Assembly: GCF_900101265.1 (NCBI RefSeq)
Contig: NZ_FMZS01000009.1
Location: forward strand, 1 to 64,000
DNA: 64,000 nt
Direction: 5' to 3'
Origin: Massilia sp. PDC64
Lineage (GTDB): Bacteria; Pseudomonadota; Gammaproteobacteria; Burkholderiales; Burkholderiaceae_D
Part shown: positions 63,251 to 64,000 of the stretch, one piece after another
Layout of the letters: each line of letters starts with the position of its first letter
How positions within the stretch are numbered: the first letter of the stretch is position 1
Made by a program: the position numbers and the translations under genes
The notes under the pieces: model-generated
What the model was told of the DNA's origin: nothing
Seen by the model: only the letters and a program-made list of their open reading frames with translations
Databases searched by the model: none

Positions 63251-64000
63251 ATGAGCCGTTCCGATACGCCCCGCAAAGCCCAGTTCCATTGGGATGATCC
63301 GTTGCTGCTGAACGAGCAGTTGCTCGACGAAGAGCGCATGGTGCGCGACGCCGCCGCGGCCTATTGCCAGGACAAGCTGCTGCCGCGCGTCCTCGAAGCC
63401 TTCCGCCACGAAACCACGGACGCGTCCATCTTCCGCGAAATGGGCGAGCTGGGCCTCCTCGGCCCGACCATCCCCGAGCAATACGGCGGCCCCGGCCTGA
63501 ACTACGTCAGCTACGGCCTGATCGCGCGCGAAGTCGAGCGCGTCGATTCCGGCTACCGCTCGATGATGAGCGTGCAGTCCTCGCTCGTGATGGTGCCCAT
63601 CTACGAATTCGGCAATGAAGAAACGAAGCAGAAATACCTGCCGAAGCTTGCGACCGGCGAATGGATCGGCTGCTTCGGCCTGACCGAACCGAACCACGGC
63701 TCCGACCCGGCCTCGATGGTCACGCGCGCGCGCAAGGTCGACGGCGGCTACAGCCTGACGGGCTCCAAGATGTGGATCACGAACTCGCCGATCGCCGACG
63801 TGTTCGTCGTCTGGGCCAAGGATGACGAAGGCAAGATCCGCGGCTTCGTGCTGGAAAAGGGCTGGAAAGGCCTGTCGGCACCGGCCATCCACGGCAAGGT
63901 GGGCCTGCGCGCGTCGATCACGGGCGAGATCGTGATGGACGAGGTGTTCTGCCCTGAAGAGAATGCGTTCCCGGAAGTGCGCGGCCTGAAGGGCCCGTTC
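63251..64000 (+). CDS. gcdH: Glutaryl-CoA dehydrogenase, 3' end outside the window
   Basis: 250 codons from ATG 63251 run open to the window edge. The start MSRSDTPRKAQFHWDDPLLL and the acyl-CoA dehydrogenase motifs I-P-E-Q-Y-G-G, the FAD-binding C-F-G-L-T-E-P-N-H-G-S-D and K-M-W-I-T-N-S-P fit GcdH, which converts glutaryl-CoA to crotonyl-CoA in lysine and tryptophan breakdown. A CAGGAG site precedes it. A TATAAT box lies at 63182-63187. The catalytic Glu lies beyond the window, so GcdH is inferred from N-terminal likeness. Confidence 0.88.
   Translation, partial: MSRSDTPRKAQFHWDDPLLLNEQLLDEERMVRDAAAAYCQDKLLPRVLEAFRHETTDASIFREMGELGLLGPTIPEQYGGPGLNYVSYGLIAREVERVDSGYRSMMSVQSSLVMVPIYEFGNEETKQKYLPKLATGEWIGCFGLTEPNHGSDPASMVTRARKVDGGYSLTGSKMWITNSPIADVFVVWAKDDEGKIRGFVLEKGWKGLSAPAIHGKVGLRASITGEIVMDEVFCPEENAFPEVRGLKGPF

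Overview
The window is a high-GC chromosomal segment of a betaproteobacterium, most likely Oxalobacteraceae (Massilia/Telluria type). The basis is the trxA-rho-rpmE2 gene order, an FxDxF-type PEP-CTERM protein, a gmd-rmd D-rhamnose cluster, YfiR/CHASE8 and MHYT/HD-GYP signalling modules, and overall protein style. No species call is possible from the sequence alone.

Layout. 1-940: the start of an IS3-like transposase gene and a complete RAYT transposase with short inverted ends. 937-3577: a 2OG-Fe(II) oxygenase coupled to ada, and a divergent GntR/HutC-type repressor. 3861-6490: trxA, rho, a small membrane protein and rpmE2. 6600-11712: a GT39-type membrane glycosyltransferase, a PEP-CTERM protein, a small membrane protein and an APC-superfamily permease. 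11863-11947: tRNA-Leu(CAA). 11927-28134: an integrated genomic island. 28276-31338: PQQ glucose dehydrogenase and a periplasmic binding protein. 31578-35968: an MHYT hybrid kinase and an HD-GYP regulator. 35969-40394: gmd, rmd and two GT4 glycosyltransferases. 40756-45773: maeB, an AhpD-like gene with divergent AraC regulator, and thiL. 45775-50901: a YfiR, CHASE8 hybrid kinase, GGDEF/EAL operon. 51273-64000: pncC/cinA-C, a phosphoesterase, an M16 protease, an ArsR-CDF metal efflux pair, cysK, an FKBP, tcdA, a hemerythrin-PdxH fusion, cfa, msrA, a flavin reductase and a 3'-truncated gcdH.

The island is the accessory region. It starts in the 3' part of tRNA-Leu and ends at a 13-bp copy of the tRNA T-arm. 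TTTGTTGGTACC motifs lie at both ends. Its core mobility genes are broken: the integrase has a stop codon and a frameshift, and the primase/helicase has an apparent internal deletion and two frameshifts. A dense array of GGTTAC iterons beside the primase looks like its replication origin. The cargo looks intact: a P-loop GTPase with a coupled partner of unknown function, a serine recombinase, a membrane protein with 36-residue tandem repeats, a type VI Hcp/murein-peptidase/immunity cassette, and a Hachiman-like (HamA nuclease plus HamB helicase) defence operon. This is a defence and competition island whose mobility appears lost.

The best candidates for something undescribed are the GTPase/partner pair (17877-19096), the tandem-repeat membrane protein (20326-22035) and, outside the island, the in-frame hemerythrin-PdxH fusion (59433-60638) and the YfiR operon in which CHASE8 is attached to a histidine kinase.
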